From the NCBI RefSeq assembly GCF_018408705.1, contig NZ_AP023420.1:1054001-1118000 (forward strand): a stretch of 64,000 nucleotides of DNA. Reading direction: 5' to 3'. Positions 8,928 through 19,516 of this stretch are shown here, piece after piece. A program made the translations under genes and the position numbers. Position 1 is the first letter of the stretch. Each line of letters starts with the position of its first letter. A model generated the notes under the pieces. It was not told the DNA's origin, did no database searches, and saw only the letters and a list, made by a program, of their open reading frames with translations. This DNA comes from Pusillibacter faecalis (GTDB lineage Bacteria; Bacillota; Clostridia; Oscillospirales; Oscillospiraceae).

Positions 8928-9373
8928 AGCTCTATGAACTGGTCAATCATTATCACATCGGCACGGAACTGACCTGCGCCGAGGCGATGTTCCTGGCCTG
9001 CAACGAATATTACCATCTGAATTTATCCGAGGAAACCCGGAAGATGTTCTCCGTCATGGGCCTTGGGATGCAGACCGAGCAGTCCTGCTGCGGCGCCTTT
9101 ACCGTGGCGGTGGGAATTATCGGTTTGATGACCGCCAAAGAGGGCCAGACCGATGTGGACAACATGGAAGGCTATCAGATGATCGCCAAATTAACAAACT
9201 TTATGCTGGACTTCTATGGAACACTCCACTGTGTGGAGCTGCAAAAGCTGGAGATCGTGGGCTATGAAACCCCTTGCCATGCCATTGTGGAGGCGCTGGC
9301 CAAGAAGCTGGAGGAGCTACTGGCGGGCCGCAGTGTCTCCCGCCCGGCAAATGCAGGGCAGATCGGTTCCTGA
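8915..9373 (+). CDS. C_GCAxxG_C_C family protein
   Basis: The 152-residue protein carries the spaced Cys pattern of the C_GCAxxG_C_C family: LTCAEAMFLACNEYY near residue 20, SCCGAFTVAVGIIGL in the middle, LHCVELQKLEI and finally ETPCHAIVE. The family is predicted to be redox-active and is often linked to membrane or energy genes, so its place here is unusual. ATG 8915 has GGAG six bases upstream. ATG 8924 forms an ATGA overlap with the NADAR stop and is an alternative. Co-translation with the NADAR gene is likely. Confidence 0.65.
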   Translation: MGTMKLYELVNHYHIGTELTCAEAMFLACNEYYHLNLSEETRKMFSVMGLGMQTEQSCCGAFTVAVGIIGLMTAKEGQTDVDNMEGYQMIAKLTNFMLDFYGTLHCVELQKLEIVGYETPCHAIVEALAKKLEELLAGRSVSRPANAGQIGS

Positions 9374-9395
9374 TATGCCAGAAAAGGAGAACACC

Positions 9396-9833
9396 ATGAA
9401 AGACCTTTGCCAATACGGAAACCGGCGGGATAACGAGTGGGAGCTCCTCCCCTGGATACCTGATCCGCGCCCACCTTTCAAAATTTGGGTGAAGCCGGAG
9501 CAAATCGCGCCATTCTTTCTTATTCCCCACCACCCTTATGCGCTCTCCCTTCTGCTGAAGATCAGCGACGGCTTCCGGGCAGAAGAATTCTGCCGGTTGG
9601 GGCTGACCGGAAGCTGTGGGGACTGGGAGCGGCTTGTCAGAGGTGTGATCCGGGAGTTCGAGGAAAACAACAGCGGCAAGGATCTGTTTCACTTCGACTC
9701 CGATGAGGACATATTCTGCGTGTACTCCCAATATATCGACGATTTGATGCTGCTTTCCAAGATGATCCGGGCAGCCTGTAAGAATGAGGCTGCTATGAGG
9801 GAGTATTTCAAAAAAGGGCAGGAGGGCTTATGA
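9396..9833 (+). CDS. Imm51-like immunity protein
   Basis: The 145-residue protein has a C-terminal half (SCGDWERLVRGVIREFEEN, FHFDSDEDIFCVYSQYIDDLM) that follows the Imm51 layout: Gly-x-Asp-Trp-Glu, an acidic FDxE segment, an aromatic FxVYS strand, then a helix. ATG 9396 lies behind AAGGAGA. The stop overlaps the next gene in ATGA. It is soluble with no signal peptide. Family is from remembered pattern, and confidence in the function as toxin neutraliser is moderate. Confidence 0.5.
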   Translation: MKDLCQYGNRRDNEWELLPWIPDPRPPFKIWVKPEQIAPFFLIPHHPYALSLLLKISDGFRAEEFCRLGLTGSCGDWERLVRGVIREFEENNSGKDLFHFDSDEDIFCVYSQYIDDLMLLSKMIRAACKNEAAMREYFKKGQEGL

Positions 9834-10855
9834 TGAACGAAATCTTATACCGTTCACCATTTAATCAAATGAAAGCACCCGAAAAGCTGATGCTGATGAA
9901 GGAACTAGCGGCCCGCTATAATATGACCTTTCTGGGTTTACATACCTTTGCCCGTTGGGGGCAGAACTGCACCACCGGCGTGTTTGGAAAGAACGGTCGG
10001 GAATTCGTCTTTGTTCCCGGCGATACAGTCACGCTGGGCTGGGAACGGTTCGCCGTGGGGCTGAATCAGGAGAGCCGGGAGGAATTGGCGTACCTATTCC
10101 GGGAGTGGGAAATGGAGCGTGACCCGGAAGAACTGATTGGAGAGAACATGGCTCCCGTGCGGCGGGCGGCCATCGCCCCTATGCTGGCAGGCCGAGAGCT
10201 GGAGGAACTTGGATGGGAGCCGGTACAACTGAATGATCCTCGGCTGCGCCCAGACTGGCTGGAGGATTTCCGTCAATTCGCCCTGACCGGCAGGGACAGC
10301 CTGACGCTGGCAGGCCGCGCTCGCTTTGAGCGGGAAGGCGACAGCTGGCAGGCATGCCTCTACCATGAAGTAGACTATCTGGACTTTCAAAAGCAGTTGC
10401 AAAAGCAGGGCTTCTCCCTGCCCACGGCAGAGGAGTGGGCCTACCTGTGCGGAGGCGGGTGCCGGACTCTGTTCCCTTGGGGAGATGGGCTGGACTACTC
10501 CATGCGCCTCCGCTGGTTTGAGGACACGGAGGACGAGGGCAGGCCCTACGACATGGAGGAGCCCAACTTCTTCGGCCTGTCCATCGCCTACGATCCCTAT
10601 ATGCGGGAAGTGGTGCAGGCTGACAAGTTCACCACCTGCGGCGGTGACGGAGGGTGCAATATCTGCGGCGGCATGGGCCCTTTCCTTGGTTTCCTTCCCT
10701 GTTCGCCGCACTATAAGCCAGAAGTACAGGAGGACAACGCACTGAATGGAGACTACGACTTTTATCGGCCCATCATCCGGGTAGAGATGGATGAAAGGAG
10801 GCATCAACATGGAAGTAATCAAACTGCCCAAAAAATTTCGCATGGTCTGCTATGA
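9830..10855 (+). CDS. FGE/SUMF1-fold protein of the immunity island
   Basis: The 341-residue protein starts in a 4-nt overlap with the Imm51-like gene. Residues about 50-75 (NGREFVFVPGDTVTLGWE) and 185-300 (GFSLPTAEEWAYLCGGG, LFPWGDG, NFFGLSIAYDPYMREVVQ) follow the formylglycine-generating-enzyme fold (Leu-Pro-Thr-Glu-x-Glu-Trp-Glu; Pro-Asn-x-Phe-Gly-Leu). No sulfatase lies nearby, so a sulfatase-maturation role is unlikely. Such domains also occur as binding modules in conflict systems. The C-terminus has clustered Cys/Gly (CGGDGGCNICGGMG), odd for the fold. The last 16 codons overlap the next gene in another frame. Confidence 0.55.
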   Translation: MMNEILYRSPFNQMKAPEKLMLMKELAARYNMTFLGLHTFARWGQNCTTGVFGKNGREFVFVPGDTVTLGWERFAVGLNQESREELAYLFREWEMERDPEELIGENMAPVRRAAIAPMLAGRELEELGWEPVQLNDPRLRPDWLEDFRQFALTGRDSLTLAGRARFEREGDSWQACLYHEVDYLDFQKQLQKQGFSLPTAEEWAYLCGGGCRTLFPWGDGLDYSMRLRWFEDTEDEGRPYDMEEPNFFGLSIAYDPYMREVVQADKFTTCGGDGGCNICGGMGPFLGFLPCSPHYKPEVQEDNALNGDYDFYRPIIRVEMDERRHQHGSNQTAQKISHGLL

Positions 10856-11648
10856 GATCATGGATGGCAAAGAAGCCTTGGACTCTCTGGAATCCTTTTC
10901 CGATAAATACCCCCATCAGGTGGCAGCGGTCAAAGCAGAGATCGCCTATTTTCACTTGGACTATGAGCAGGCGCTGAACCTGGACTTGACGGTTCTTCCC
11001 TATCTGGAGGAATGGTACTACGGAAATGTGAGCGATGAGCACATGACCGCCATGGCCGTGGCTGCTATCCGGCTCCATCGGGAGCAGGAGGTGTTGGATG
11101 CGCTGACGAAGGAGCAACAGCGCATCCAGTCTGAGAATGGGTGCCCCCAGCGGGACCGTTTCTGCGATATTTTGATCAACGGTCTCAAACAGGGAATTCT
11201 TCCATTCTCCAATCAAAGCAACAATTTCCCCGAACCTGAGAATCCACAGACAAGGGAACAGCTATGGGAGCAGATCAAAGCCAAGAACCCAAAATTGACG
11301 CCGGACGATCCCAAAGGAAAATCCAAACTGTTCCACTTATGCTGCATGTGCGGCTTTGCAAAGGATGTTTTGGCGCTGTTTGAGGAACTGCATGAAACCC
11401 CGCTGGGGCAGGCTGCCTATGAAAATGTGATTGCCCGCTGTCTCTATCTGGGGGATCGGGAAAAGGCCCTGCGGCTTGCGGAAGAATTAGCCACTTCCAG
11501 ACTGTGGGCCGCAGCTGCGCCGACCCAAGTGCGGCCGATGAACTTTTTTGAGAACCCAAACCTGAGGGAGTTCTTGCTGGAGCCGGAATCACTTCGGCGC
11601 ATCCGGGAGGCTGCCTTCATTGATAATGGGAATTTGATACGGAAATAA
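10809..11648 (+). CDS. TPR-like helical protein
   Basis: The protein has 279 residues from ATG 10809, which has AAAGGAGG correctly placed, although it overlaps the previous gene by 47 bases. It is helical throughout with TPR-like helix pairs (KEALDSLESFSDKYPHQVAAVKAEIAYFHLDYEQALNLD, AYENVIARCLYLGDREKALRLAEELA). It is likely a scaffold or binding protein of the island. There is no catalytic motif, and the exact family is not recognised. Confidence 0.5.
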   Translation: MEVIKLPKKFRMVCYEIMDGKEALDSLESFSDKYPHQVAAVKAEIAYFHLDYEQALNLDLTVLPYLEEWYYGNVSDEHMTAMAVAAIRLHREQEVLDALTKEQQRIQSENGCPQRDRFCDILINGLKQGILPFSNQSNNFPEPENPQTREQLWEQIKAKNPKLTPDDPKGKSKLFHLCCMCGFAKDVLALFEELHETPLGQAAYENVIARCLYLGDREKALRLAEELATSRLWAAAAPTQVRPMNFFENPNLREFLLEPESLRRIREAAFIDNGNLIRK

Positions 11649-11673
11649 AATGCTTTGGAAAGGAGAATCTGCC

Positions 11674-12018
11674 ATGAGTAAGGAGCTGTATAAAGCATTC
11701 ATTGACGGCCTTGTGGAGCGGAAAGACAGTATGACTTCCCGATGGATTAAGGGCGATGGTTTCCCCCAGACGGATGACAACAAGGCGAAAAACGTTTTTT
11801 TAGCCGCACTGACACCGGAGCAGAGAGAAGTGCTGGCGGAGCTGCTTCAGGACGAACATATTGCAGGCATCCATGATACCCTTGCATATATCAATGAAAT
11901 GATGGATCTGGAAGGACTGGAACTTCATCAGGACGGTGAATCCTATCCCAACGACTATTTTGAGAGTCTGCACTATGACTTCATCTGCCGTTGTGACGGT
12001 GATGAGTGGCCGGAATAA
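11674..12018 (+). CDS. Small acidic immunity-type protein (DUF6547-like)
   Basis: The 114-residue acidic protein starts at ATG 11674 after AAAGGAGA. It is helical (KELYKAFIDGLVERKDSMTSRWIK, LTPEQREVLAELLQDEHIAGIHDTLAYINEMMDLEG) and ends HYDFICRCDGDEWPE. The ending and the IHDTLAYINEMM helix recall DUF6547, but I hold this loosely. It is followed after 15 bases by the giant poly-immunity gene and is probably co-transcribed with it. Confidence 0.5.
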   Translation: MSKELYKAFIDGLVERKDSMTSRWIKGDGFPQTDDNKAKNVFLAALTPEQREVLAELLQDEHIAGIHDTLAYINEMMDLEGLELHQDGESYPNDYFESLHYDFICRCDGDEWPE

Positions 12019-12033
12019 AAGGAGGCGTGACGA

Positions 12034-15000
12034 ATGTATATCAACAAATACTGGGGTAAGTTTATTGGAGGTTCCGATGACAGTCTGAACCTTGTGGCCT
12101 TTTTGGAGGACCAGAGGAAAGAGGAAATCCCACTCAGCGAAATTTTCGCCAAGATCGGGCTGGACAAGCAAAACGGGGACTTCCGCCAGACAGTGGAGTA
12201 TCTGGAATTTACCCACTCGGATGGCGTGGAGATGGACTTTCACTTCGCCATTGATGTGGTCACCGATCTGGCCGCCATCCTACTGGAGTGCAGCGTCAGC
12301 GGCAGTGTGAACCTCCACGATCTGGACAAGTACAACACCCCCTCCCGCCGTATCCGCATCACCGCCACGCCAGAGGAGCATGACGCCATGAACAAGGCTC
12401 TGGCGGACTTTGTCCATGCCCCGCTGGAATACGACCTCAGCGAGATGATGGGCGAGGATGAGATCACGGATATGGCTTATCAGGTGGAGATGCTGCGGAA
12501 AGAGTTGTACGAAGCCTCCGGCCGTAACCGGAACTACCATGTAAAGGCGGAAGATGTGAGACATCTGCTTCACGACTGGGAAGGCGCCGATGGCTGCATT
12601 GCCACCAACCGCATCACAGTGGAGGGCTGCAAGGTAGGCTACTGCTACCGGGAGGAGCCGGACGGCGGCTGGGACAGCGGCTGGCGGTTCACTGCCGGGG
12701 ACGAGAGCGGGTCTTACATGGATGACCCCAACAACGCCGGCGTCTATAAGCTGAACACCATCTGCAACGACGACCCGGAGATCATCTCCCTGCTGAACAC
12801 CCCCGCCCCCTGCGCCTTTGAGCGGGATGAGAATGGTATGTTCCAGCAGATCAAAGACTGGAAGCCGGAACAGGACGAGGAGGACTTGGATATGGCCATT
12901 TTAGAGCGGTGCCAGAAGTGGCATGAGGAGGACAAATTCCAGAAAATCATTGACGCGCTGGAGGCCATTCCCGCCCAGGAGCGCACCCCTGAGATGGATA
13001 GTGAGCTGGCCCGCGCCTATAACAACTGGGGTGCTCCGCGTTCCAATCGGGAGGCCCTTAAAAAGGCCATCGCCCTGCTGAAGCCCCATGAAGAATATTT
13101 TGCGGGTGATCACTTCTGGAACTTCCGCATAGGTTATGCCTATTACTATCTGAATCAGGAGGGCCGCGCTCTGCGATACTTTGAAAAGGCTTTGGAAGCC
13201 CGCCCCGACGATGAGGATACCAAAGAATTCATTGATTGGTGCAAGAAAGGCATCGCCCTGCCTCAGTTTAGTGAGTGCTTCCGAGAGCGAACGGAAGATT
13301 GGTGGGAAACCTTTGCCGAGATGGAAGGGGCACTGCGCCAAATGATGGACGATGACAAAGACCATACCCGTGGCGCAGAGATTGTGGCCCAGATGGAGAA
13401 TGCCCTGAACCTGGTCTTTGATGATATTTCCTTCGAGATGGGTTTCAATGGAGAAAAATATGAGCTGATCCTCACCCCGGAGGGAGACAAGGTCAAGCTG
13501 TTTGAGTTAGTCTATTTCCAAAAGCACGCGACTAAAGAAGTGCTGGAGCACTGGAACATCCTGGTGGGCCGTCAGCCCATCCAGAACATCGGCCTGCGCA
13601 CCGATGACGGCTGGGAAATCTCCGGAGAGGATGTGCAAATTTGGCTGGAGGGGCAGGGCGAAAACAGTTTTGCCATCTCCGCCTACTGTGAAAAGCTGCT
13701 GCCTATGCTTGGGGAGGAAGAAGGCCGGGCCTGGTGGATGCTCACTACCCTCACCGACCAGGTGCTGGGTGAGATCCCCCACATGCGGTACATAGACAGC
13801 TTCGATGTGCTGGAGGAACCCAAAGAGGAACCGTCCATTCTCATGTCTCAGCTCCCCGAAAAGCTGCGGGAAAAAGGGCTGGAACTCTCCACCGACCCAG
13901 AATCCTTTTTGGAAACCTATATGGGCTACCAGATGAAGCCCCATGAGGACCCGGACGCCGACTGGCGCTTGGATGTGGTGGTTGGCTCCACCTGCTGCGC
14001 CCCTCTTGTCAACGGCTATCTGAACGCGGATAACGATTTTATGGACAATCTCCACGCCGACGGCGTGGTGGCGGGCTTCTTCTGCTACCCCCTGGATACC
14101 CTGCGGGAGGAGGAAGGCAGTGAAAAGATCTTCGACTTCCGGGACAGGCTGGAGGAATCCCTCGCCACTGGGGACGGCCCGGAGGCGCTCACCCTCACTG
14201 GCGGAGCCACCGGCCTCTACTGCGGCTATGTGGACTTTATCGCCTGGGACATCCAGACGGCACTGAACAAGGCGAAGGAGTTCTTTGAAGGGACGGACAT
14301 CCCCTGGGCCAGCTTCCACACCTTCCGCCGTGAGGCGGGCTCGGTACGCCTGAAGCAGCAGGAGGATGAACCGGATGCCAAGGAGCAGGAGAACGAGCTT
14401 GAGGAAACCCTGACGGGCATGGACTATATCCCCTACACCCCGGAAAATGCCGAGGCGTTCTTCGCACAGATCGAGCAGTGGAACGACGAGGACGAGTACA
14501 CCCGCTGTATCCAGGCGCTGAACGCCATCCCGGAGGATTGGCGGAACTACCGCACCGCCTATGCTCTGGCGAGGGCGCTGGAAAACTACGCCATCATCGG
14601 GGACCATGACGAGGGCACCCCCAACTACAAGGGGGACAAGGCTCTTCTGCGGGCCATTCAGGTACTGGAGTCCGTCCGGGAGGAAGGACAGGACAAGGCG
14701 GAGTGGAATATGCGTATGGCTTATGCCTATCAGTATCTCCACGGTCAGGAGGAAAAGGCCATCCCCTACGCCCAGCGGTGGGCAGAGCTGGAGCCGGAGG
14801 ATGAAAATGCCCCGGCGGTGATTCGGGAGTGCAGGACGGAGATCCGGAAACGCCAGCGCAGCCGGAACAAAAAGGCCAAGTTCATTCCTGGGGATACCCC
14901 TTTCGAGGGCTTCGATCTCACCAACTTCTGGGATGACAATCTGTATGCGCAAAAAGAGTATATCAGCGAGCCGCCCTCTGACGGGCTGATCGCCAGCGTG

Positions 15001-18000
15001 GAGGAGGAGCTGGGCTACAAGCTTCCTGCCTCCTACATCTGGCTGATGAAACAGCACAACGGCGGAATTCCAGTAAACACCTGCTATCCCTGCGATGAGC
15101 CAACCTGCTGGGCAGAGGATCATGTGGCCATTACCGGCATTTTCGGCATCGGGCGGGAAAAGAACTGCTCTCTCTGCGGAAACTTAGGCAGCCAGTTCAT
15201 GATCGACGAGTGGGAGTATCCCGCCATCGGCGTAGCCATCTGCGACTGTCCCAGCGCCGGACACGACATGATCTTCCTGGACTACCGGGCCTGCGGCCCC
15301 CAGGGAGAGCCTGCGGTAGTCCATGTGGATCAGGAGAACGACTACAAGATCACCCATCTGGCAGACAGCTTCGAGGAATTCATCCGCGGACTGGAGCATG
15401 AATCTCTCTATGATCCGGATGAAGATGCAGACGATCTTGACGAGGAGGATGATGCTGACGAGGAGGAAACCGACCGCACGGGCCCCTTTGCCGGTTTTGT
15501 TTTGCTGTCCAAGGGAGCATGGGACAAACAGCAGTTCATCCGGGACATGAAGGAGACATGGAACATCACCGTGGAGGAATGCGACGCCAGTGAGGAGAAG
15601 GACGACGATGCGCTGGTATTCGAGGTAGGCGATATGCTTGCCGCTGTCAGTCTGGCGACTTATCCTATCCCCAACGGCGAAGCGGAACTGAATGCCGAGA
15701 ATAACTATATGTGGGAGGATGCGGTCCAAGTTGCCAGGGAGCACCGCGCCCATATCATGGTGGCTGTGCTGGGTAAAGAGGAAAAGGTTCTGGAGAAAGG
15801 CAAGCTCTTCACTAAGCTGGTGGCCGCCTGCTGCCGCCAGGAATACGCCACCGGCGTCTACACCAGCGGTGTGGTATTTGAGCCCCGGTTCTACGAGGGC
15901 TTTGCCGATATGATCAAAGAGGACGAACTGCCCATCTTCAATTGGGTCTGGTTCGGCCTGTATCGGAGCGAGGGCGGCTTGAACGCCTACACCTACGGCA
16001 TGGACGTGTTCGGCAAGGAGGAGATGGAAGTGCTGAACACCGACGCCGAGCCGGGGGATCTGCGGGACTTTTTGGCCAGCCTTGCCTCCTATGTGCTGGC
16101 GTGTGATGTCATGCTACAAGATGGCGAGACCATCGGCTTTTCCGCGGACGATAAGCACACCATCACCCGCAGTCCCGGCGTCTCTCTGCCGGAGGAGCAG
16201 ATGACCCTGAAAATCAGCTGGGAACCGCTGGATGGCGATCCGGATGAGGGCGGTGAGAACGGCCCGGAGGGTGACGGTCCCCAGGAGGAAAGCCCCGGCG
16301 GGCCTGAGGCCTACACTGAGGAGGAGATGGCGGCCGTCGAGGGGCACATTGAGCAGTATTTCGGTGAAGTTGAGAATGTGTTCCACGAGCTGGTCTCCCC
16401 GGACATCCATGTGGACATCTGCATCGTGCCGCCCTCTGAGAAGCGGGACTACTACACCCTAGTGACGATGGGTATGGGCGCTCACCGCATGAAGGTGCCG
16501 GAGGAATTGGCGGAATACAAGCTGGAACGGGCGGAGCTTGCCATCGCCCTGCCGAGGGACTGGAAGCTGGATCAGGAATCTATGAAGGATGAGCGGTGGT
16601 ATTGGCCCATTCGCCTGCTGAAAGTCCTGGCCCGTCTGCCCATTGCCAGCAATACCTGGCTGGGCTTCGGCCATACCATGGACAATGAGCAGCCCTTTGC
16701 AAAGGACACAAAGCTGTGCGCCGCTATTCTGACCGGCCCCCAGGACACCGAAGATGGCAGCGAAGTCTGCATCCTGCCGGGCGGCGAGGAGGTCAACTTC
16801 TATCAGGTGATCCCCCTCTACCGGGATGAATTGGAGTTTAAAATGGCCCATGACGCAGACGCCCTGCTGGACAAGATGGCGGGGATCAGTTTTGTCGTAA
16901 ACCCAAGCCGCCAGGATGCTATCACTCGTGGCACCCTTTCCAATGATGATTTTGACGGCGAGATGGACGATGCCTCCTATCATATCGAGAGCATTGAGGA
17001 GAAGGAACTGCCCATTGACCCCATCAATGCCTACAACCACATGGCAATTTACTTGCGCTGGTGCATGGAGCACGACCTGATGGGGGAGGACTTCATGGAG
17101 GAATACGGCGAAGTGGTCAAACAGGTCAAGACCAATCCCAGCAGCGTGGACCTGCGGGAGTTCATCCGGGATGAGCTGGACGGCTGCCTGTTCTCTGTGT
17201 TGTTCCATCAGCAAGGCCGGGCCTTTGCGGGCTATTACTACGGAGAGGGCGACAGCCCCTACTATCCTGCCGATGTTGATGACAACGCCCTCCGCTTCTT
17301 CGGCCCGGAACGGTATCACTCCGACGAGTTCCAGGACGAAGCCTACCTGTTTATCCCCTTTGACGAGGACTACTACCAGGCCATGGCCAAAGTAATCGAA
17401 GAACGCTTTGAGAACTGGCAGGGGCAGGACTTTGACGAGGATACGCTGGAGCCCTCTGAGGTGGCCCAGGCCATCATGGAGTATCTGGACTGTGAGTGTA
17501 CCTATTTCCCCTCCATGGCGGACGACGATCCCATCATGTCGGCTTACAGCTATGCCAAGCGGAACAGCGCCCATGAGGGTTTTATTCCCGTGCTCATCAA
17601 GGCGGATGACGAAACACTGTTGGAGTGTCTGGTGATGAATGCCGACCCGGAGCACGACGCAGACTGCTATGCATTTGACCTCAAAACTGTGGAGGAGTAC
17701 CGGAAAAGGCTGCTGGCCGCTCCCGTCAAGGATGGAAAGTCCGTTCTGGAGGGATTGACCAGCCAGCGCAAGGAAGAAGCCGAGGACGATGACATGGACT
17801 GGGAGGAGGAAGTCCTGGGCGAGATGGAGGGCGGCTATGACAATGACCGCTTCTCCTGCTACTGGGATTCGGATAGCCACATGACCCATCCTCTCATTCT
17901 GGTCAAAATTCCGGTGAAGAACCCCTGGGAGATCTTCGCCTACCTGCCCTTTGGAAATTGGAATGAGTGCCCTGACACGCCGGAGCTGATGGCGGTGGCG

Positions 18001-18225
18001 AAATACTGGTTTGAGCGGTATGGCGCTATTCCTGCGGCCATGAGCCACGACGAGCTGGAATTTGACCTTCCGGCCCCTGTTTCCAAGGAGAAGGCTATGG
18101 AAGTCGCCACAGAGCAGTACGGCTTCTGCCCAGATATCGTAGACCAGGAACAGGATGACCCCACAGTGGGCAATCTGGCAGATGTCCTGCGGCAGTCCAC
18201 CGTCTGGTACTTCTGGTGGGATTGA
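12034..18225 (+). CDS. Giant poly-immunity protein, 2063 residues
   Basis: The intact frame starts at ATG 12034 (GGAGG upstream). Domains in order, by eye: an unnamed N-terminal domain (1-165; MYINKYWGKFIGG); DUF2185/Imm33-like (about 185-275; VGYCYREEPDGGWDSGWRF); TPR block (293-407); an unnamed bipartite domain (414-775); second TPR block (807-933); SMI1/KNR4 (957-1125); acidic linker (1126-1152); DUF4261 (1151-1397); acidic linker; SUFU-like (1431-1615); DUF7832-like (1663-1820); DUF4253 at the C-terminus (about 1918-2063; PWEIFAYLPFGNWNECPD, ending VWYFWWD). It is cytoplasmic and strongly acidic. Single-domain versions of most modules are immunity proteins, so this chain probably neutralises several toxins. 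Lengths of several hundred residues are usual for poly-immunity proteins, so 2063 is exceptional. Confidence 0.75.
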   Translation: MYINKYWGKFIGGSDDSLNLVAFLEDQRKEEIPLSEIFAKIGLDKQNGDFRQTVEYLEFTHSDGVEMDFHFAIDVVTDLAAILLECSVSGSVNLHDLDKYNTPSRRIRITATPEEHDAMNKALADFVHAPLEYDLSEMMGEDEITDMAYQVEMLRKELYEASGRNRNYHVKAEDVRHLLHDWEGADGCIATNRITVEGCKVGYCYREEPDGGWDSGWRFTAGDESGSYMDDPNNAGVYKLNTICNDDPEIISLLNTPAPCAFERDENGMFQQIKDWKPEQDEEDLDMAILERCQKWHEEDKFQKIIDALEAIPAQERTPEMDSELARAYNNWGAPRSNREALKKAIALLKPHEEYFAGDHFWNFRIGYAYYYLNQEGRALRYFEKALEARPDDEDTKEFIDWCKKGIALPQFSECFRERTEDWWETFAEMEGALRQMMDDDKDHTRGAEIVAQMENALNLVFDDISFEMGFNGEKYELILTPEGDKVKLFELVYFQKHATKEVLEHWNILVGRQPIQNIGLRTDDGWEISGEDVQIWLEGQGENSFAISAYCEKLLPMLGEEEGRAWWMLTTLTDQVLGEIPHMRYIDSFDVLEEPKEEPSILMSQLPEKLREKGLELSTDPESFLETYMGYQMKPHEDPDADWRLDVVVGSTCCAPLVNGYLNADNDFMDNLHADGVVAGFFCYPLDTLREEEGSEKIFDFRDRLEESLATGDGPEALTLTGGATGLYCGYVDFIAWDIQTALNKAKEFFEGTDIPWASFHTFRREAGSVRLKQQEDEPDAKEQENELEETLTGMDYIPYTPENAEAFFAQIEQWNDEDEYTRCIQALNAIPEDWRNYRTAYALARALENYAIIGDHDEGTPNYKGDKALLRAIQVLESVREEGQDKAEWNMRMAYAYQYLHGQEEKAIPYAQRWAELEPEDENAPAVIRECRTEIRKRQRSRNKKAKFIPGDTPFEGFDLTNFWDDNLYAQKEYISEPPSDGLIASVEEELGYKLPASYIWLMKQHNGGIPVNTCYPCDEPTCWAEDHVAITGIFGIGREKNCSLCGNLGSQFMIDEWEYPAIGVAICDCPSAGHDMIFLDYRACGPQGEPAVVHVDQENDYKITHLADSFEEFIRGLEHESLYDPDEDADDLDEEDDADEEETDRTGPFAGFVLLSKGAWDKQQFIRDMKETWNITVEECDASEEKDDDALVFEVGDMLAAVSLATYPIPNGEAELNAENNYMWEDAVQVAREHRAHIMVAVLGKEEKVLEKGKLFTKLVAACCRQEYATGVYTSGVVFEPRFYEGFADMIKEDELPIFNWVWFGLYRSEGGLNAYTYGMDVFGKEEMEVLNTDAEPGDLRDFLASLASYVLACDVMLQDGETIGFSADDKHTITRSPGVSLPEEQMTLKISWEPLDGDPDEGGENGPEGDGPQEESPGGPEAYTEEEMAAVEGHIEQYFGEVENVFHELVSPDIHVDICIVPPSEKRDYYTLVTMGMGAHRMKVPEELAEYKLERAELAIALPRDWKLDQESMKDERWYWPIRLLKVLARLPIASNTWLGFGHTMDNEQPFAKDTKLCAAILTGPQDTEDGSEVCILPGGEEVNFYQVIPLYRDELEFKMAHDADALLDKMAGISFVVNPSRQDAITRGTLSNDDFDGEMDDASYHIESIEEKELPIDPINAYNHMAIYLRWCMEHDLMGEDFMEEYGEVVKQVKTNPSSVDLREFIRDELDGCLFSVLFHQQGRAFAGYYYGEGDSPYYPADVDDNALRFFGPERYHSDEFQDEAYLFIPFDEDYYQAMAKVIEERFENWQGQDFDEDTLEPSEVAQAIMEYLDCECTYFPSMADDDPIMSAYSYAKRNSAHEGFIPVLIKADDETLLECLVMNADPEHDADCYAFDLKTVEEYRKRLLAAPVKDGKSVLEGLTSQRKEEAEDDDMDWEEEVLGEMEGGYDNDRFSCYWDSDSHMTHPLILVKIPVKNPWEIFAYLPFGNWNECPDTPELMAVAKYWFERYGAIPAAMSHDELEFDLPAPVSKEKAMEVATEQYGFCPDIVDQEQDDPTVGNLADVLRQSTVWYFWWD

Positions 18226-19104
<879 letters not shown>

Positions 19105-19122
19105 CAATATGGAGGAACCATC

Positions 19123-19482
19123 ATGTCACAGATCCCGTCTTTTTATCTAATAAGGAATGTCCAAAAGAAGGAATTGTCCGATGGTGGCTGCTCCGGCGGG
19201 GTTTACACGGCCATCTGGGACTGGTGTGAGGACGAACTGGATATGGATGTTCGTTCCCGTGCGCCACAGACGGAAGATGCCTTAGATTGTGTTCTGCTGG
19301 ATGGAGCACTGGCAGCAGAGCTGCTGGCGGAACTGCAACAGCAGAATCTCCCTGAGCTGGCCACCCAGATCGCTCCGGATTGGGACCTGCCAGCCGATGC
19401 GGTAGAGAGCGGTCTGAAAACTCTGCGCTCTCATTTAGAACAAGCAGAGGGCGGGGCCGCCCTACTGTATGAGATGACTTGA
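19123..19482 (+). CDS. Unknown small immunity-type protein
   Basis: The 119-residue acidic protein starts at ATG 19123 after TGGAGG, 18 bases behind the CbrC gene. The first half holds GCSGGVYTAIWDWCEDELDMD, and the second is helical (LAAELLAELQQQNLPELATQIA). There is no membrane segment and the family is not recognised. It is the last intact gene of the island. Confidence 0.5.
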   Translation: MSQIPSFYLIRNVQKKELSDGGCSGGVYTAIWDWCEDELDMDVRSRAPQTEDALDCVLLDGALAAELLAELQQQNLPELATQIAPDWDLPADAVESGLKTLRSHLEQAEGGAALLYEMT

Positions 19483-19516
19483 TAGGCCATGCCCTATAGA
19501 ATATTGCGAGGGCACC

